Positions 8,509-17,686 of a stretch of DNA of 56,573 bases are shown one piece after another. The position numbers and the translations under genes were made by a program. Under the pieces are notes generated by a model. The model did no database searches. It was not told where the DNA came from and was given only the letters and a program-made list of their open reading frames with translations. Each line of letters begins with the position of its first letter. Position 1 is the stretch's first letter. This stretch comes from Alphaproteobacteria bacterium 32-64-14 (GTDB taxonomy: Bacteria; Pseudomonadota; Alphaproteobacteria; Caulobacterales; Hyphomonadaceae): contig NCEM01000037.1 of the NCBI GenBank assembly GCA_002280725.1, positions 1-56,573 of the forward strand, read 5' to 3'.

Positions 8509-8619
8509 CGCGCCATATTTTCGGAGCCCCGCATTCGGTCAAGGCGTGTTTATCCCTGCTTTACCACGACGCCTCACAAATCGTACGATTCAACTCGCTG
8601 GGTCGAGGTCCTGCAAACG

Positions 8620-8979
8620 ATGGCCAAGATTCTTCTTGCCGAAGACGACGATAGCCTCCGCGGCTTCCTCGTGAACGCGCTCAAGCGCGCCGGGCACGTC
8701 GTGAAGGATTTCGACGAAGGCCGCACGGCGCTCAAGGCGCTGGAGCGTGAGGTGTTTGACCTCCTGCTGACCGACATCGTCATGCCCGGTCTCGATGGCA
8801 TCGAGCTGGCCCGGCGCGGGGCTGAACTCGATCCGGCCATGAAGATCGTTTTCATCACGGGCTTTGCAGGGGTGGCGCTTTCAACCGGCGGGCCTGCGCC
8901 AACCGGCGCCAAGGTTCTGTCCAAGCCCTTCCACCTGCGCGAGCTGGTGGACGAGGTCGAGCGCGTGATGGCGGCTTAG
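8620..8979 (+). CDS. cpdR: CpdR single-domain response regulator
   Basis: A 119-residue receiver domain with no output domain. The N-terminal acidic pocket is EDDDS (residues 8-12), the phospho-acceptor is Asp52 in LLTDIVMPGLDGIELARR, and the conserved Lys is in VLSKPFHLRELV. These segments closely match Caulobacter CpdR. In its unphosphorylated form CpdR localises ClpXP to the cell pole and primes degradation of regulators such as PdeA, while the CckA-ChpT relay phosphorylates it. The start at 8620 gives MAKILLAEDD, the usual N-terminus; the much longer frame upstream is a shadow. The nearby amidohydrolase and HisN-like genes agree with this identity. Confidence 0.9.
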   Translation: MAKILLAEDDDSLRGFLVNALKRAGHVVKDFDEGRTALKALEREVFDLLLTDIVMPGLDGIELARRGAELDPAMKIVFITGFAGVALSTGGPAPTGAKVLSKPFHLRELVDEVERVMAA

Positions 8980-9017
8980 CCTCGACGTGACCTAGCCACG
9001 ACGTGAGCTGCGAAGGC

Positions 9018-9092
9018 TGGTGGGCGGTACAGGGATCGAACCTGTGACCCCTACCATGTCAAGGTAGTGCTCTACCGCTGAGCTAACCGCCC
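9018..9092 (-). tRNA. tRNA-Val (GAC anticodon)
   Basis: On the minus strand the cloverleaf begins GGGCGGTTAGCTCAGC and ends ACCGCCC-A with an encoded CCA. The anticodon arm is CTACC-TTGACAT-GGTAG, giving anticodon GAC. The T arm carries GGTTCGATCC. All stems pair. It lies between cpdR and opgH. Confidence 0.97.
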
Positions 9093-9192
9093 AATTCCAG
9101 CCTGAAGTCGCAGACAAAGGCTCGCTGACAAGGCGAGGCGCGCTTATTGCCCCGCGCGCCGCCGGGCGTCAATGGCGGCATTGCGCCCACCC

Positions 9193-11109
9193 TCAGACGC
9201 TGACTTCGAGGGTTTTGTCGGTCCGGGCGGGGGTGAGCTGGGCCAAAGGGACAACCGGAATGATGCCGCGCGCCGGAAGCGGGAGCGGTTGCCGGTCGAT
9301 CTCGCGCGAGCCGCGATTGGTCTCCCGCACGATCGCGGGGATACGCAGATCCTCCGGCGTCGCCATCAGACGCCAGGCGAGGCTCCGGCGCTGCGGCGTC
9401 AGGCTGAGCGCCGTGGAGATCGGCCCCGCGAGCACAAGGCTCAGGGCGACAGGCAGCGTCCAGGCGACAAAGCGGGGATCGATCAGCATGGTGACGCCCA
9501 GCAGCGCGCCGATCGTCAGCTGCGAACGATAGCGAAGCCCCGTGGGCGCGCCGGCGCAGGCAACGCGCGCTTGCGGCCGCCAGCCGGCGTCGCGGCCGAA
9601 GAAGGGCGCCAACACCGCCTTGGCCTGGCCAACCATGAGGATAGGGGCCATGGCGGCCGACACGACTGTTTCGGTCACAAGGCCAACCACGAAGCCGCGA
9701 TGGCGCCCCCATCCCGGCAATTTACCAGTCGCCCACAGCAGCAGCGCGAGCCATTTCGGGGCGAGCACGATCAGCACGGTGACCAGCGGCAGCATGCCGT
9801 TCATCGGCGTTGTGCGGATCGTTTCCTCCGGCACGTGCAGCCATGCCGCCAGCGCGCTGACGAGGATGAGCGCCAGCCATGTCAGCGCAGAGGCATAGCC
9901 CATCACGCCGGCCAGCATGTGCGCGCGGCTGGCGGCGTCGAACCCGCCTGCGCCGATCAGCTTGATGTGCTGCAGGTTGCCCTGCGCCCAGCGCCGGTCG
10001 CGGGTGAGCAGGTCGTCGAGCGTCGGCGGCGATTCCTCGAAGCTACCTTCTATCTCCGGTGCGATCTCCACACGCCAGCCGGCGCGGCGCAGTAGCGCCG
10101 CCTCGACGAAGTCGTGGCTCAGGATGTGGCCACCGAGCGGACCCTTGCCGGGCAGAATGGGCAGGCCAGCGTGCGCTGCGAACGCGCTGACGCGGATGAT
10201 GGCGTTGTGGCCCCAGAAATTTCCAGCGCCGCCCGACCACCACGCCAGGCCCTCACCGAAGATCCGGCCATAGGCGCGCATCGCGAACTGCTGCGAGCGT
10301 GCGACGAAGGTGTTTGCGTTCACCAGTGTTGGCACGGTCTGGATCAGCGCTGTGCGCGGCTGCGCATCCATACGGTGAACCAGTTCTTTCAACGCATCGG
10401 CTGACATCATGCTGTCGGCGTCCATGACGGCCATGTAGTCGTAGCGGCCGCCCCAGCGGCGCACGAAGTCCGCCACATTGCCTGCCTTGCGGCCGTGATT
10501 GACGGTGCGGCGGCGATAGAAGACGGGCGCATAGAGGCAGGTCTCGCGCAGGCGTTGCAGCGCAAGCTCTTCGGCGCGGGCGTGATCTGCATCCAGCGTG
10601 TCGCTCAGCAGGAAGAATTCGAACCCATCGGCGACTCCCTCACGCACAAGCGCGTCATGCATCGCCCGGACGACGGCGGAGATGCGCTTGGTTGGCTCGT
10701 TGCGGATCGGGAAGATGATCGCCGTGCGCGACGTGGAGAAGAACGGAAGCTGCATGGGGGCGTGCGGGCGGCGCATCGCCAGCCTGATCGCGCCGGCAAA
10801 GGCCGTGGCGCCCGCCAGCGAGATCCACGCGATGTTGGCGCCGAGCAGGGCAAGGCCCAGCCATTCGATGGGCGAGACGCCATCGACGTTGAGAGAGGCC
10901 CATGCGCTGACGACCGCAAGGCACGTCACCATGGCTGCTCCCGCAACCAACTGGACCAGTCGCCAACGGCCGTCGGCTTCACCGGCGACAAGGACGCGGC
11001 CCGCCGAAACGGGCTGCGCTGGCATGTCCAGCGGAGCTTCCGGCGGCGTTTGTGGCGCCGGCTCGGGGAGCGGCCCCAGGACCGGCATTGCGCTGGAATC
11101 GAATCTCAT
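9193..11109 (-). CDS. opgH: Glucans biosynthesis glucosyltransferase OpgH
   Basis: A 638-residue inner-membrane glucosyltransferase (GT2) that polymerises the osmoregulated periplasmic glucan backbone from UDP-glucose. The catalytic domain has the acidic residues of VMDADSMM, a preceding SDTLDADHARAEE, and the terminal DRRWAQGNLQH (QxxRW-like) motif. Hydrophobic segments flank it: two near the N-terminus (VAGAAMVTCLAVVSAW and WLGLALLGANIAWIS) and several after the catalytic region. ATG 11109 was chosen because it overlaps the opgG stop by ATGA. ATG 11121 and 11133 are alternative starts. The N-terminus is proline-rich, as usual for this family. Translationally coupled to opgG. Confidence 0.93.
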   Translation of the reverse strand: MRFDSSAMPVLGPLPEPAPQTPPEAPLDMPAQPVSAGRVLVAGEADGRWRLVQLVAGAAMVTCLAVVSAWASLNVDGVSPIEWLGLALLGANIAWISLAGATAFAGAIRLAMRRPHAPMQLPFFSTSRTAIIFPIRNEPTKRISAVVRAMHDALVREGVADGFEFFLLSDTLDADHARAEELALQRLRETCLYAPVFYRRRTVNHGRKAGNVADFVRRWGGRYDYMAVMDADSMMSADALKELVHRMDAQPRTALIQTVPTLVNANTFVARSQQFAMRAYGRIFGEGLAWWSGGAGNFWGHNAIIRVSAFAAHAGLPILPGKGPLGGHILSHDFVEAALLRRAGWRVEIAPEIEGSFEESPPTLDDLLTRDRRWAQGNLQHIKLIGAGGFDAASRAHMLAGVMGYASALTWLALILVSALAAWLHVPEETIRTTPMNGMLPLVTVLIVLAPKWLALLLWATGKLPGWGRHRGFVVGLVTETVVSAAMAPILMVGQAKAVLAPFFGRDAGWRPQARVACAGAPTGLRYRSQLTIGALLGVTMLIDPRFVAWTLPVALSLVLAGPISTALSLTPQRRSLAWRLMATPEDLRIPAIVRETNRGSREIDRQPLPLPARGIIPVVPLAQLTPARTDKTLEVSV

Positions 11110-12647
11110 TCTGGCGTCCATCGGAACAACCAAGTCTCTGTCTGTTGCTGGGAGTCGTCAGTCAGCGCGGCGTGCAGTTCGATCTGCTGAGCTGCGCCGG
11201 GGTCGAGATCGAAAGCCAGCTGGGCGATGCCGCCAGCTTCGGGGTTAAGCGAAATGTTCGAGATCGTGCCGCCGGCGCTCCACACGTCGGGGTGAAGCGT
11301 GGTGGCCGCGTTGGCGTCGCCCGCAAAGCTGATCGTGAAGCGGCTTACGGGGGAGGCGCCATAAGAGGACGGCGCCTGCACAACCTGCGTGGCGATCACT
11401 TGGCCGGGCGCCGGTGCGTCGGCGTTCGACGTCCAGTGCAGGCGATAGGCAAAGCGCTGCACGTCGCCTGCGCGCCACGGATCGGCTGGACGCCAGAAGG
11501 CGGCAATGTTGTCGGCATATTCGGTGTCGGTCGGGATCTCAAGCAGGCGGATGCTGCCAGCGCCCCAGTCGCCCTGCGGTTCGATCCAGACAGTCGGGCG
11601 CTTCTCGTACAGCGCTTCGGGGTCGCCATAGGCTTCAGCAGTGCGCTGGCGTTGTTGCAGGCCGAAGCCCGCGGGCGTGCCGGTGAACTCGGAGACCTGG
11701 ACGTGGGCAGGATTGGCCAGCGGACGCCAGATGCGCTCGCCATTGGCCGAGACGATGGCAAGGCCATCGCTGTCGTGCACTTCGGGGCGATCATCGATCT
11801 GCGCGCCGGGGTCGGCGGGCGTATGCAGGAACATGCTTGAAAGCGGCGCAAGACCGGCCTCCGCGATATCGGTGCGCGGGTGGATGTCCGCCTGCACATC
11901 GATGATCGTGCTGGCGCCGGGCGTCAGGATGAAGCGATAGGCCGAGGCGACGCTGGGCGAATCCGCAAGCGCGATGACAAACAGGCTGCCGTCGTCAGCT
12001 TGCGGCTCGAGGATCCAGAAGTCTGTGAAGCGGGGAAATTCCTCGCCGGTGGGCGAACCTGCGCCGATTGCCAAAGCGCGTGCCGAGACGCCGTAAACGC
12101 CAGCCTCACCAACAGCGCGGAAGTAGCTGGCGCCCTGGAAGACCGCAAATTCATAGCCCGTGCCCGCGATGCTCGGCTGCGTGATCGCGCGCCAGCCCGA
12201 CATGCCAAGACCGGCGCGGTCAGCATCGCTTGCCTGCGGGAAGTCGACGAAGTCGATGAACTCGGAGGCGGATCGTTGGGTGACATCGCCAGAGGCCGCC
12301 ACGAAGTGGATGATGACTGGCTCGTCATAGAGACCGCCACGCGGGAGGGGCAGCGCGGCGAAGGCGTTGCCGGCCTCGCCCCAGACCATGGTTTCGGGCC
12401 GCGGCCGCAGCTTGCGGTAGCCGTCATAGTCGAGATCACGGAAAACAGCCGGAAGGTCGTCGGCCGGGGAGACGTAGTCCAATGCGGCCAGTTCGGCCGC
12501 CTGGCGCGACGCATGGTCAAACAGCTGGTCTGCCAGCGCGAGCGTGCCGGCGCGCGGCTCGTCGTCGGCAAGCGCTGGCGCGGCCATGAGGCTCGCCGCA
12601 AGCAAGATGATCGTGTAGGAGGGCAGACCCCCGTAGAATCTCGACAT
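11106..12647 (-). CDS. opgG: Glucan biosynthesis protein OpgG/OpgD, periplasmic
   Basis: A 513-residue periplasmic protein of the MdoG family, needed for osmoregulated periplasmic glucan branching and release. It has an N-terminal signal peptide (IILLAASLMAAPALA, residues about 13-27). Conserved segments include LDYDGYRKLRPRP, LPRGGLYDEPVIIHFV, FPRFTDFWILEP and EKRPTVWIEPQGDWGAGSIRLLEIPTD, the last being highly characteristic. It overlaps opgH by 4 nt and precedes it in the operon, the standard opgGH order. OpgG and OpgD are not separable by eye. The 162 bases upstream contain no other gene. Confidence 0.93.
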   Translation of the reverse strand: MSRFYGGLPSYTIILLAASLMAAPALADDEPRAGTLALADQLFDHASRQAAELAALDYVSPADDLPAVFRDLDYDGYRKLRPRPETMVWGEAGNAFAALPLPRGGLYDEPVIIHFVAASGDVTQRSASEFIDFVDFPQASDADRAGLGMSGWRAITQPSIAGTGYEFAVFQGASYFRAVGEAGVYGVSARALAIGAGSPTGEEFPRFTDFWILEPQADDGSLFVIALADSPSVASAYRFILTPGASTIIDVQADIHPRTDIAEAGLAPLSSMFLHTPADPGAQIDDRPEVHDSDGLAIVSANGERIWRPLANPAHVQVSEFTGTPAGFGLQQRQRTAEAYGDPEALYEKRPTVWIEPQGDWGAGSIRLLEIPTDTEYADNIAAFWRPADPWRAGDVQRFAYRLHWTSNADAPAPGQVIATQVVQAPSSYGASPVSRFTISFAGDANAATTLHPDVWSAGGTISNISLNPEAGGIAQLAFDLDPGAAQQIELHAALTDDSQQQTETWLFRWTPE

Positions 12648-12809
12648 CGTGCACCCAAAGCGCGAAGCCGGAATTGGCCTCGCAGTCAGGCTGCCCGTGT
12701 GCGTTGTGCTCCCTGTCTGGCCTTCGTTGCCCCCATGGCCATGACGCCGGGATATCTACTTGGGTTTGTGAGTTCTGCTTGCGCGATCTGCACGAAACCC
12801 TGCCTTCTT

Positions 12810-14792
12810 TCAGAGATTTAATAGAGCAACTCCTCTTACGGGCGGCGCGAAGGCCTGGCGCCTCTTGATCGGGCGAAAAAGAAAAGGCCGGAGCATCGCT
12901 CCATCAAGGTCGAGCGCTTTGAAGCGCGGCTTCAGGGACGCCATCATGCCCTTCAGTTCGCCTTCCTGGATCAGGTTGTCGTAGTTGTCGTCGATCATGC
13001 CGATCGACAGCGACGCCATCAGCTGTTGCTGCAGGTCGTTGCGGACGTTGTCGACGGTCTCGTCAGCCCAGCGATAGTTGACGCGGAAGTACATCATCTC
13101 GTCCGGCGTCTGCTCGCCCCAGGTGACGTCACGCGTCGGATCGGGGTTGGCGCGGTTGTTGGTCGAGTTGTCCCACACCCAAGTGGCGACCAGCTTGGTG
13201 CCCTTGGTGATCAGGATCGGCTCGATCGGATCGTAATCTCGCTGCCAGTTGAAGTCGTACTTCGGCAGGCTGAGCAGCATCGTTTCCTTGCCGTCAGGCG
13301 TCACCGATTTCAGCTCGACGTGGAAGCCACGATAGTGCGCGTGGGGGTAGAGCGTGTAGAGATACGCATCCGCCGGGAACGTCTGATAGGCGACTTCTTT
13401 GTGACGGGCGGCGCCGGCCGGGATCTTGAAGCCGAAGTCGCCGATCACGGTCGAGCGCTTGATGAACTTCGGCGGGGCCTTCAGCGTGTAGAAGCCGACC
13501 TGCGTCTTGTCCGTCGCGGCCTTGCCGGTGGTCGTGTAGTGCATCTGGAAGTTCAGCTTGCCGCCGCCCGGCACGGGCGCGCCCGCGTCCTGCGCGATGA
13601 TCTGGGCTTCAGCGCCCGGCGTGTAGGAGCCGACGGAACCGCCCGGAATCTTGGCGCGCGGCAGTTTCGGATCCGGCACGTGGTTCGAAATCACGTGATG
13701 CAGCACGGTGCGATCACCCGGCTTGATCGAGATCGCACGCAGCCAGGTGTCTTCCTTGAACGGGTTGTCGACGCGCTGGTTCTGGTATTCGACGAGGCCG
13801 GAAGCCGGAACGTCAAACGACGGCAGTTCGACGATAACGTCCGGTTTGCCCAGGTAAGTCGGCCATTCCGGGGCTTCGCCAGCTTGGGTTTTCAGAATGT
13901 CTTCGCCTGTGCCACGCGGCGCGCCAGCTTCGATCCAGTGGATCAGCGTGCGCGTCTGTTCGGCGGTCATGCTCTGGTCGTTCTGGAACGTGCCGATGTG
14001 CGGATCGGGGAAGTAGGGAGGCATGCGCTCGGCGCGCACGGACTCGCGGATCATCGGCGCGAACGTTTTCACAACGTCATAGCTGTCCATCGCGAAGGGG
14101 GCGATGCCGCCCTTCTGGTGGCAGGTTACGCACTTGGCCTGAAGAAGCGGGGCGATCTCGCCGGAGTAGGAGATCTTGGCGTGCTCCGTTGCCTTGCCGC
14201 GCTCGGGGAAGGAAATGGCGGCGCCGGATTTCACTTCAACCCGCGCGTTCGCAACCGGCTTGCCAGATGTGATCGCAGCGATGGCGTCGGCAGCGTAAGC
14301 CTTGCCGTCAGCGGCGAGCGGGCCGTGATAGGCGATGCGGAAACCATCCAGCGGCGTCACGACAAAGATCTCACCTTCGCGCTGGACGCCGAGCGATTCA
14401 CCGACCAGCTGGAGTTCATCCATCAGGATCGGAATGTCATAGCCCTGGGCCTTGGCTTCGGCGGCGGCGGCGTCGCGCGTGCCGGCCGAGTTCAGCATGT
14501 AGAAGAGCACGCCCTTGTCCTTGTAGGTGGCTTGCAGCTTCTCGAGTTCAGCGGCGGCGGCGCGTGAGGCGGCCGTGCCGTTGACCTGGCTCATGATCAC
14601 GATGGCCTTGGAGTCGCGGAAATAGTGCAGCTCATGCGCCAGACGGGTGTGATCCGTCAGCTGGAAGTTGTCGGCCTTCTCCGGAACGGAGACCGTGGCC
14701 GGCGAGGGTGCGGCGATGGCGGAAACACCCGCGATTGCGCCAATGCCGAGCACGGCGGCGGCCATGGTCGAGGCCAGCAGCTTGAATTTCAT
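12810..14792 (-). CDS. Secreted redoxin / cytochrome c / copper monooxygenase-like fusion protein
   Basis: A 660-residue exported protein. The start at 14792 follows GGAGA and gives a signal peptide, MKFKLLASTMAAAVLGIGAI. Residues about 40-190 resemble a thioredoxin/peroxiredoxin-like fold (AIVIMSQVNGTAASRAAAAEL) but lack a CxxC. A class I c-type haem site, CVTCH, follows at about residue 225, with MPPYFPDPH as the likely axial-Met region. The C-terminal half resembles copper type II ascorbate-dependent monooxygenases (PHM/DBH fold), with HHVISNHV, MHYTTTG and YPHAHYRG as likely copper ligands. Near the end is a canonical EF-hand loop, DDNYDNLIQEGE. The last 25 residues run through a terminator-like hairpin, so the C-terminus may be altered. 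The substrate is unknown. Confidence 0.8.
   Translation of the reverse strand: MKFKLLASTMAAAVLGIGAIAGVSAIAAPSPATVSVPEKADNFQLTDHTRLAHELHYFRDSKAIVIMSQVNGTAASRAAAAELEKLQATYKDKGVLFYMLNSAGTRDAAAAEAKAQGYDIPILMDELQLVGESLGVQREGEIFVVTPLDGFRIAYHGPLAADGKAYAADAIAAITSGKPVANARVEVKSGAAISFPERGKATEHAKISYSGEIAPLLQAKCVTCHQKGGIAPFAMDSYDVVKTFAPMIRESVRAERMPPYFPDPHIGTFQNDQSMTAEQTRTLIHWIEAGAPRGTGEDILKTQAGEAPEWPTYLGKPDVIVELPSFDVPASGLVEYQNQRVDNPFKEDTWLRAISIKPGDRTVLHHVISNHVPDPKLPRAKIPGGSVGSYTPGAEAQIIAQDAGAPVPGGGKLNFQMHYTTTGKAATDKTQVGFYTLKAPPKFIKRSTVIGDFGFKIPAGAARHKEVAYQTFPADAYLYTLYPHAHYRGFHVELKSVTPDGKETMLLSLPKYDFNWQRDYDPIEPILITKGTKLVATWVWDNSTNNRANPDPTRDVTWGEQTPDEMMYFRVNYRWADETVDNVRNDLQQQLMASLSIGMIDDNYDNLIQEGELKGMMASLKPRFKALDLDGAMLRPFLFRPIKRRQAFAPPVRGVALLNL
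12868..12902 (-). terminator. Terminator-like hairpin inside the 3' end of the redoxin-cytochrome gene
   Basis: On the minus strand GGAGC-GAT-GCTCC is followed by GGCCTTTTCTTTTTCG. This looks like an intrinsic terminator, though the stem is only 5 bp. It lies about 60 bases before the stop codon, just where a second EF-hand (DLDG) breaks off. Confidence 0.45.
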
Positions 14793-14958
14793 GGCGGTAT
14801 CTCTCCGATTGTCGCGCACTCGCTCCGCGCGATCCTGTAACTCTGATTACTACAGGCGGGGAAAGCGGGAAACCGGCGCGTACGCACACTAAGACCTTGG
14901 CAGGTCACGATTTCGCTAGAAGCGTGTGTGTGCTGCTAAGATTGACGTAAGGGAAGAT

Positions 14959-15729
14959 TCACAGCCGTGACCATGGTAGGATGTAAGGTTCTCCCCCGTG
15001 CGCGCCCGCGAGGGCGGCGATGCTATAGGCTTTGGCGAGGCGCTCAGGCGCGAGCACCTCGGCCGGCGGCCCCTCGACGAGGACGCTCCCGCCTTCCATC
15101 AGCACCAGCCTGTCCATGAAGCGCGCCGCGAGGGCGAGGTCGTGAATGACGGCCAGCACGCCTGCGCCGGAGCGGGTGCGTTCGCGCAGAATCTCCATCA
15201 CATGGAGCTGGTGATAGGGGTCGAGCGCCGTGACCGGCTCGTCCGCCAGCAGAAGCGGGGCCTCTACCGCCAGAGCGCGCGCCAGCAGGATGCGCGTGCG
15301 CTCGCCGCCCGAGAGGACTGACACTGGGCGGTCGACCAGCGCCTCGGCCTCGACCATGGCGATGGCGCGCTGGACGGCGTCGCGATCGGCAGCGGTGGCG
15401 CCGCCAAAGCCGCTGCGATGCGGATAGCGGCCCAGCATGATCACATCATGCGCCGTCAGACGCCATTCGACGCGGCGATCCTGCGGCAGGAAGGCGACAG
15501 CGCGGGCGCGTGAAGCTGCGGGCATCGCGCTGAAGTCCGCCCCGTCGAGCGCAACCTGCCCGGAATCGCGTGGCGTGAGGCCAAGCAGCGCGCGCAGCAG
15601 CGTGGACTTGCCCGCGCCATTCGGGCCGATGAGGCCGACAAATTCGCCCGATGACAGGGACAGCCCCGCGTCGTGGATGATTGTACGGCCACGCGCGGAG
15701 ACGCTGATATTGCTGGCTTCGAGCTTCAT
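14959..15729 (-). CDS. btuD: Vitamin B12 ABC transporter, ATP-binding protein BtuD
   Basis: A 256-residue ATPase of the iron-siderophore/haem/B12 importer family. Walker A GPNGAGKST is at residues 35-43, the Q-loop lies in LPQDRRVEW, the ABC signature is LSGGERTR, and Walker B is APLLLADEP, followed by AVIHDLALA (H-loop). It overlaps btuC by ATGA and is the last of four coupled genes under a cobalamin riboswitch. That context gives the B12 assignment; on its sequence alone it could serve haem or a ferric siderophore. Confidence 0.88.
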   Translation of the reverse strand: MKLEASNISVSARGRTIIHDAGLSLSSGEFVGLIGPNGAGKSTLLRALLGLTPRDSGQVALDGADFSAMPAASRARAVAFLPQDRRVEWRLTAHDVIMLGRYPHRSGFGGATAADRDAVQRAIAMVEAEALVDRPVSVLSGGERTRILLARALAVEAPLLLADEPVTALDPYHQLHVMEILRERTRSGAGVLAVIHDLALAARFMDRLVLMEGGSVLVEGPPAEVLAPERLAKAYSIAALAGAHGGEPYILPWSRL

Positions 15730-16727
15730 AACTCGAACTCCGCACGCGCGCGGAAAATCAGCCAGAGGAAGAAGGGCGCACCGATCAGCGATGTGACGAC
15801 GCCAAGCTTCAGCTCAACGCCGGTGGGCAGTATGCGGATGAGAATGTCTGCGGCCATCAGCAGCGCCGCGCCGCCGAGTGCGCTGGCTGCCAGCAACCGG
15901 CCCGGCGTATGGCCCACCAGCGGGCGAAGCAGATGCGGCACAACAAGCCCGATGAACCCGATGCCGCCGCAAACGGCCGTACCAGCGCCGACGCCGATCG
16001 AGGCGCCGCCGATGACGAGCGCGCGCGTGCGCGTGAGGCTAGCGCCCAGGCTGGCTGCTGTTTCCTCACCCAGGCTGAGCGCATCGAGGGGGCGGGCGGC
16101 GAGCATCAGCATCAGTGCACCCAGCGCCATCAGCGGAGCGGCCAGCATGACATGGTCCATGCTGCGATCGGTGACCGAGCCCATCAGCCAGAACATGATT
16201 TCGGCCGCCGCATAGGGGTTGGGCGAGAGGTTGAGTGCAAGCGACATCAGGGCGGCGCACAGGCTGGAGATCGCAACGCCTGCGAGCACGAGGGTGAGCA
16301 TGCCGCCGCGGCCGGCCAGCATGAGAAGAATGGCGGCGCTGGCCAACGCGCCGACGATGCCCATCAGCGGCAGGGCGAGTGGGAAGGCCATCGATACGCC
16401 GGTGTAGAGCGCGATCACGGCGCCAAGCGATGCCGAGGTCGTGACGCCGACGACGCCCGGATCGGCCAGCGGATTGCGCAGGAGGCCCTGAAGCGCGGCG
16501 CCCGCCATCCCGAGTGTTGCGCCAACCATCAGCGCGAGCAGCGTTCGCGGCAGACGCACTTCGCCGATCATCATCCACGCCAGGTCCTCGTCGCCGCGCG
16601 CGATCATGGCCATGATCTCGGCTGGTCCGCCACCGGGGCCTACCATCATGGAGATGGCGCCAAGCACGAAACAAAGCGCGGCGAGAAGGGCGAGGAGAAG
16701 AGCGTAGGGCAGCGGCGCGCGGGTCAT
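15726..16727 (-). CDS. btuC: Vitamin B12 ABC transporter, permease BtuC
   Basis: A 333-residue integral membrane protein of the FecCD/BtuC permease family with about 9-10 hydrophobic segments. Typical wording includes RLPRTLLALMVGATLGMAGAALQGLLRNPLADPGVVGV and, near the C-terminus, GGIGFIGLVVPHLLRPLVGHTPGRLL, which contains the coupling helix for BtuD. It shares 4-nt overlaps with btuF upstream and btuD downstream. Its length is normal. Confidence 0.9.
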   Translation of the reverse strand: MTRAPLPYALLLALLAALCFVLGAISMMVGPGGGPAEIMAMIARGDEDLAWMMIGEVRLPRTLLALMVGATLGMAGAALQGLLRNPLADPGVVGVTTSASLGAVIALYTGVSMAFPLALPLMGIVGALASAAILLMLAGRGGMLTLVLAGVAISSLCAALMSLALNLSPNPYAAAEIMFWLMGSVTDRSMDHVMLAAPLMALGALMLMLAARPLDALSLGEETAASLGASLTRTRALVIGGASIGVGAGTAVCGGIGFIGLVVPHLLRPLVGHTPGRLLAASALGGAALLMAADILIRILPTGVELKLGVVTSLIGAPFFLWLIFRARAEFEL

Positions 16728-17686
16728 CGTGCGGCCTCCGTCTTGCGGGCTTCAACGAGGATCTCGATGGCGCCGAGGACGCTGGGCGCGCCGCAGGTGG
16801 TGTAGCGCTCCGGGATGACGACCTGCGGGGTTTCGGCCATCAGCCGCCGCAGCGCAGGATGCCCGAGCGACATGGTCGACAGGGAGGGAGGCGAGGTCCA
16901 TGGCGTTGCTGTTGAGATGAGCGCCGGACGAACGGTGAGAACCGTCTCCAGCGGCAGATTGCGATAGCCCGCGAAGCCGAGCGCCTGGCCCAGCGTGCGA
17001 TAGCCGCTCGCATTGACGATTTCGGTATAGAGCGTGTTGGCGCCGGCGATGTAGTTGTTGACGCCGATGTCGGCGAAGACGGGCTTCTCGCCTGCCGGTA
17101 TCTGCGCCTGAAGGGCGGCGAAGCGTGCGTCGAATTCGGCGATCGCGGCTTCGGCGCGGGCGGGCTCGCCAACAACTTCGCCAAGATGGCGGATGTTGGC
17201 GCGCATGTCCGCGAGCGAATTCTCGGGCGGGAAAACTTCGACACGATAGCCAAGGTGACGCAACAGGTTGGTGGCTGTCGTGGCGGCGAACTGGCCGGCG
17301 AGAATGAGATCGGGATCGAGCTTGATGACCTCCTCGGCGAGGCCGTGGTTCACGGGCAGCCGGGACGCGATGTGGTCGAGCCCGAGCGGCGCGTTGACCG
17401 GCTGGCGCGAGAGATAGGTGATCGATGCGATGCGCGACGGATCGACGATGCGCATCAGCAGCTCGTCCGTGCACAGGTTCATCGAGACGATGCGCTGGGG
17501 CTTTGACTGCGCGTAGGCGGGGAGACCGGCGAGAAGCGCAGCCAGAAGCCATGCGACCGCGCCGGAAACCAAGTGACGAAGGTGTTGAAGCAGACGTCTC
17601 CCCCTGCGCGTTGGCGCAGGAGGAGACAAAGCGATGCGGCGGCGCTTCGGCGCGAACAGACGTCGCGGGAAGCTGGCCGGTGTCAC
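16724..17686 (-). CDS. btuF: Vitamin B12 ABC transporter, periplasmic binding protein BtuF
   Basis: A 320-residue substrate-binding protein of the TroA/BtuF type. The GTG start at 17686 overlaps the btuB stop as GTGA. A basic leader and a hydrophobic stretch (VAWLLAALLAGLPAYA, about residues 43-58) form a long signal peptide, so an internal start is possible. The mature part begins PQRIVSMNLCTDELL, then carries ITYLSRQPVNAP, KLDPDLILAGQF, and the second lobe ADIGVNNYIAGANTLY. It would bind cobalamin delivered by BtuB and hand it to BtuCD. Confidence 0.88.
   Translation of the reverse strand: MTPASFPRRLFAPKRRRIALSPPAPTRRGRRLLQHLRHLVSGAVAWLLAALLAGLPAYAQSKPQRIVSMNLCTDELLMRIVDPSRIASITYLSRQPVNAPLGLDHIASRLPVNHGLAEEVIKLDPDLILAGQFAATTATNLLRHLGYRVEVFPPENSLADMRANIRHLGEVVGEPARAEAAIAEFDARFAALQAQIPAGEKPVFADIGVNNYIAGANTLYTEIVNASGYRTLGQALGFAGYRNLPLETVLTVRPALISTATPWTSPPSLSTMSLGHPALRRLMAETPQVVIPERYTTCGAPSVLGAIEILVEARKTEAAR

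Noticed and set aside
13026..14567. 513-residue open frame on the plus strand
   Set aside because: It is antisense to the redoxin-cytochrome fusion, which has a signal peptide, haem motif and copper motifs.
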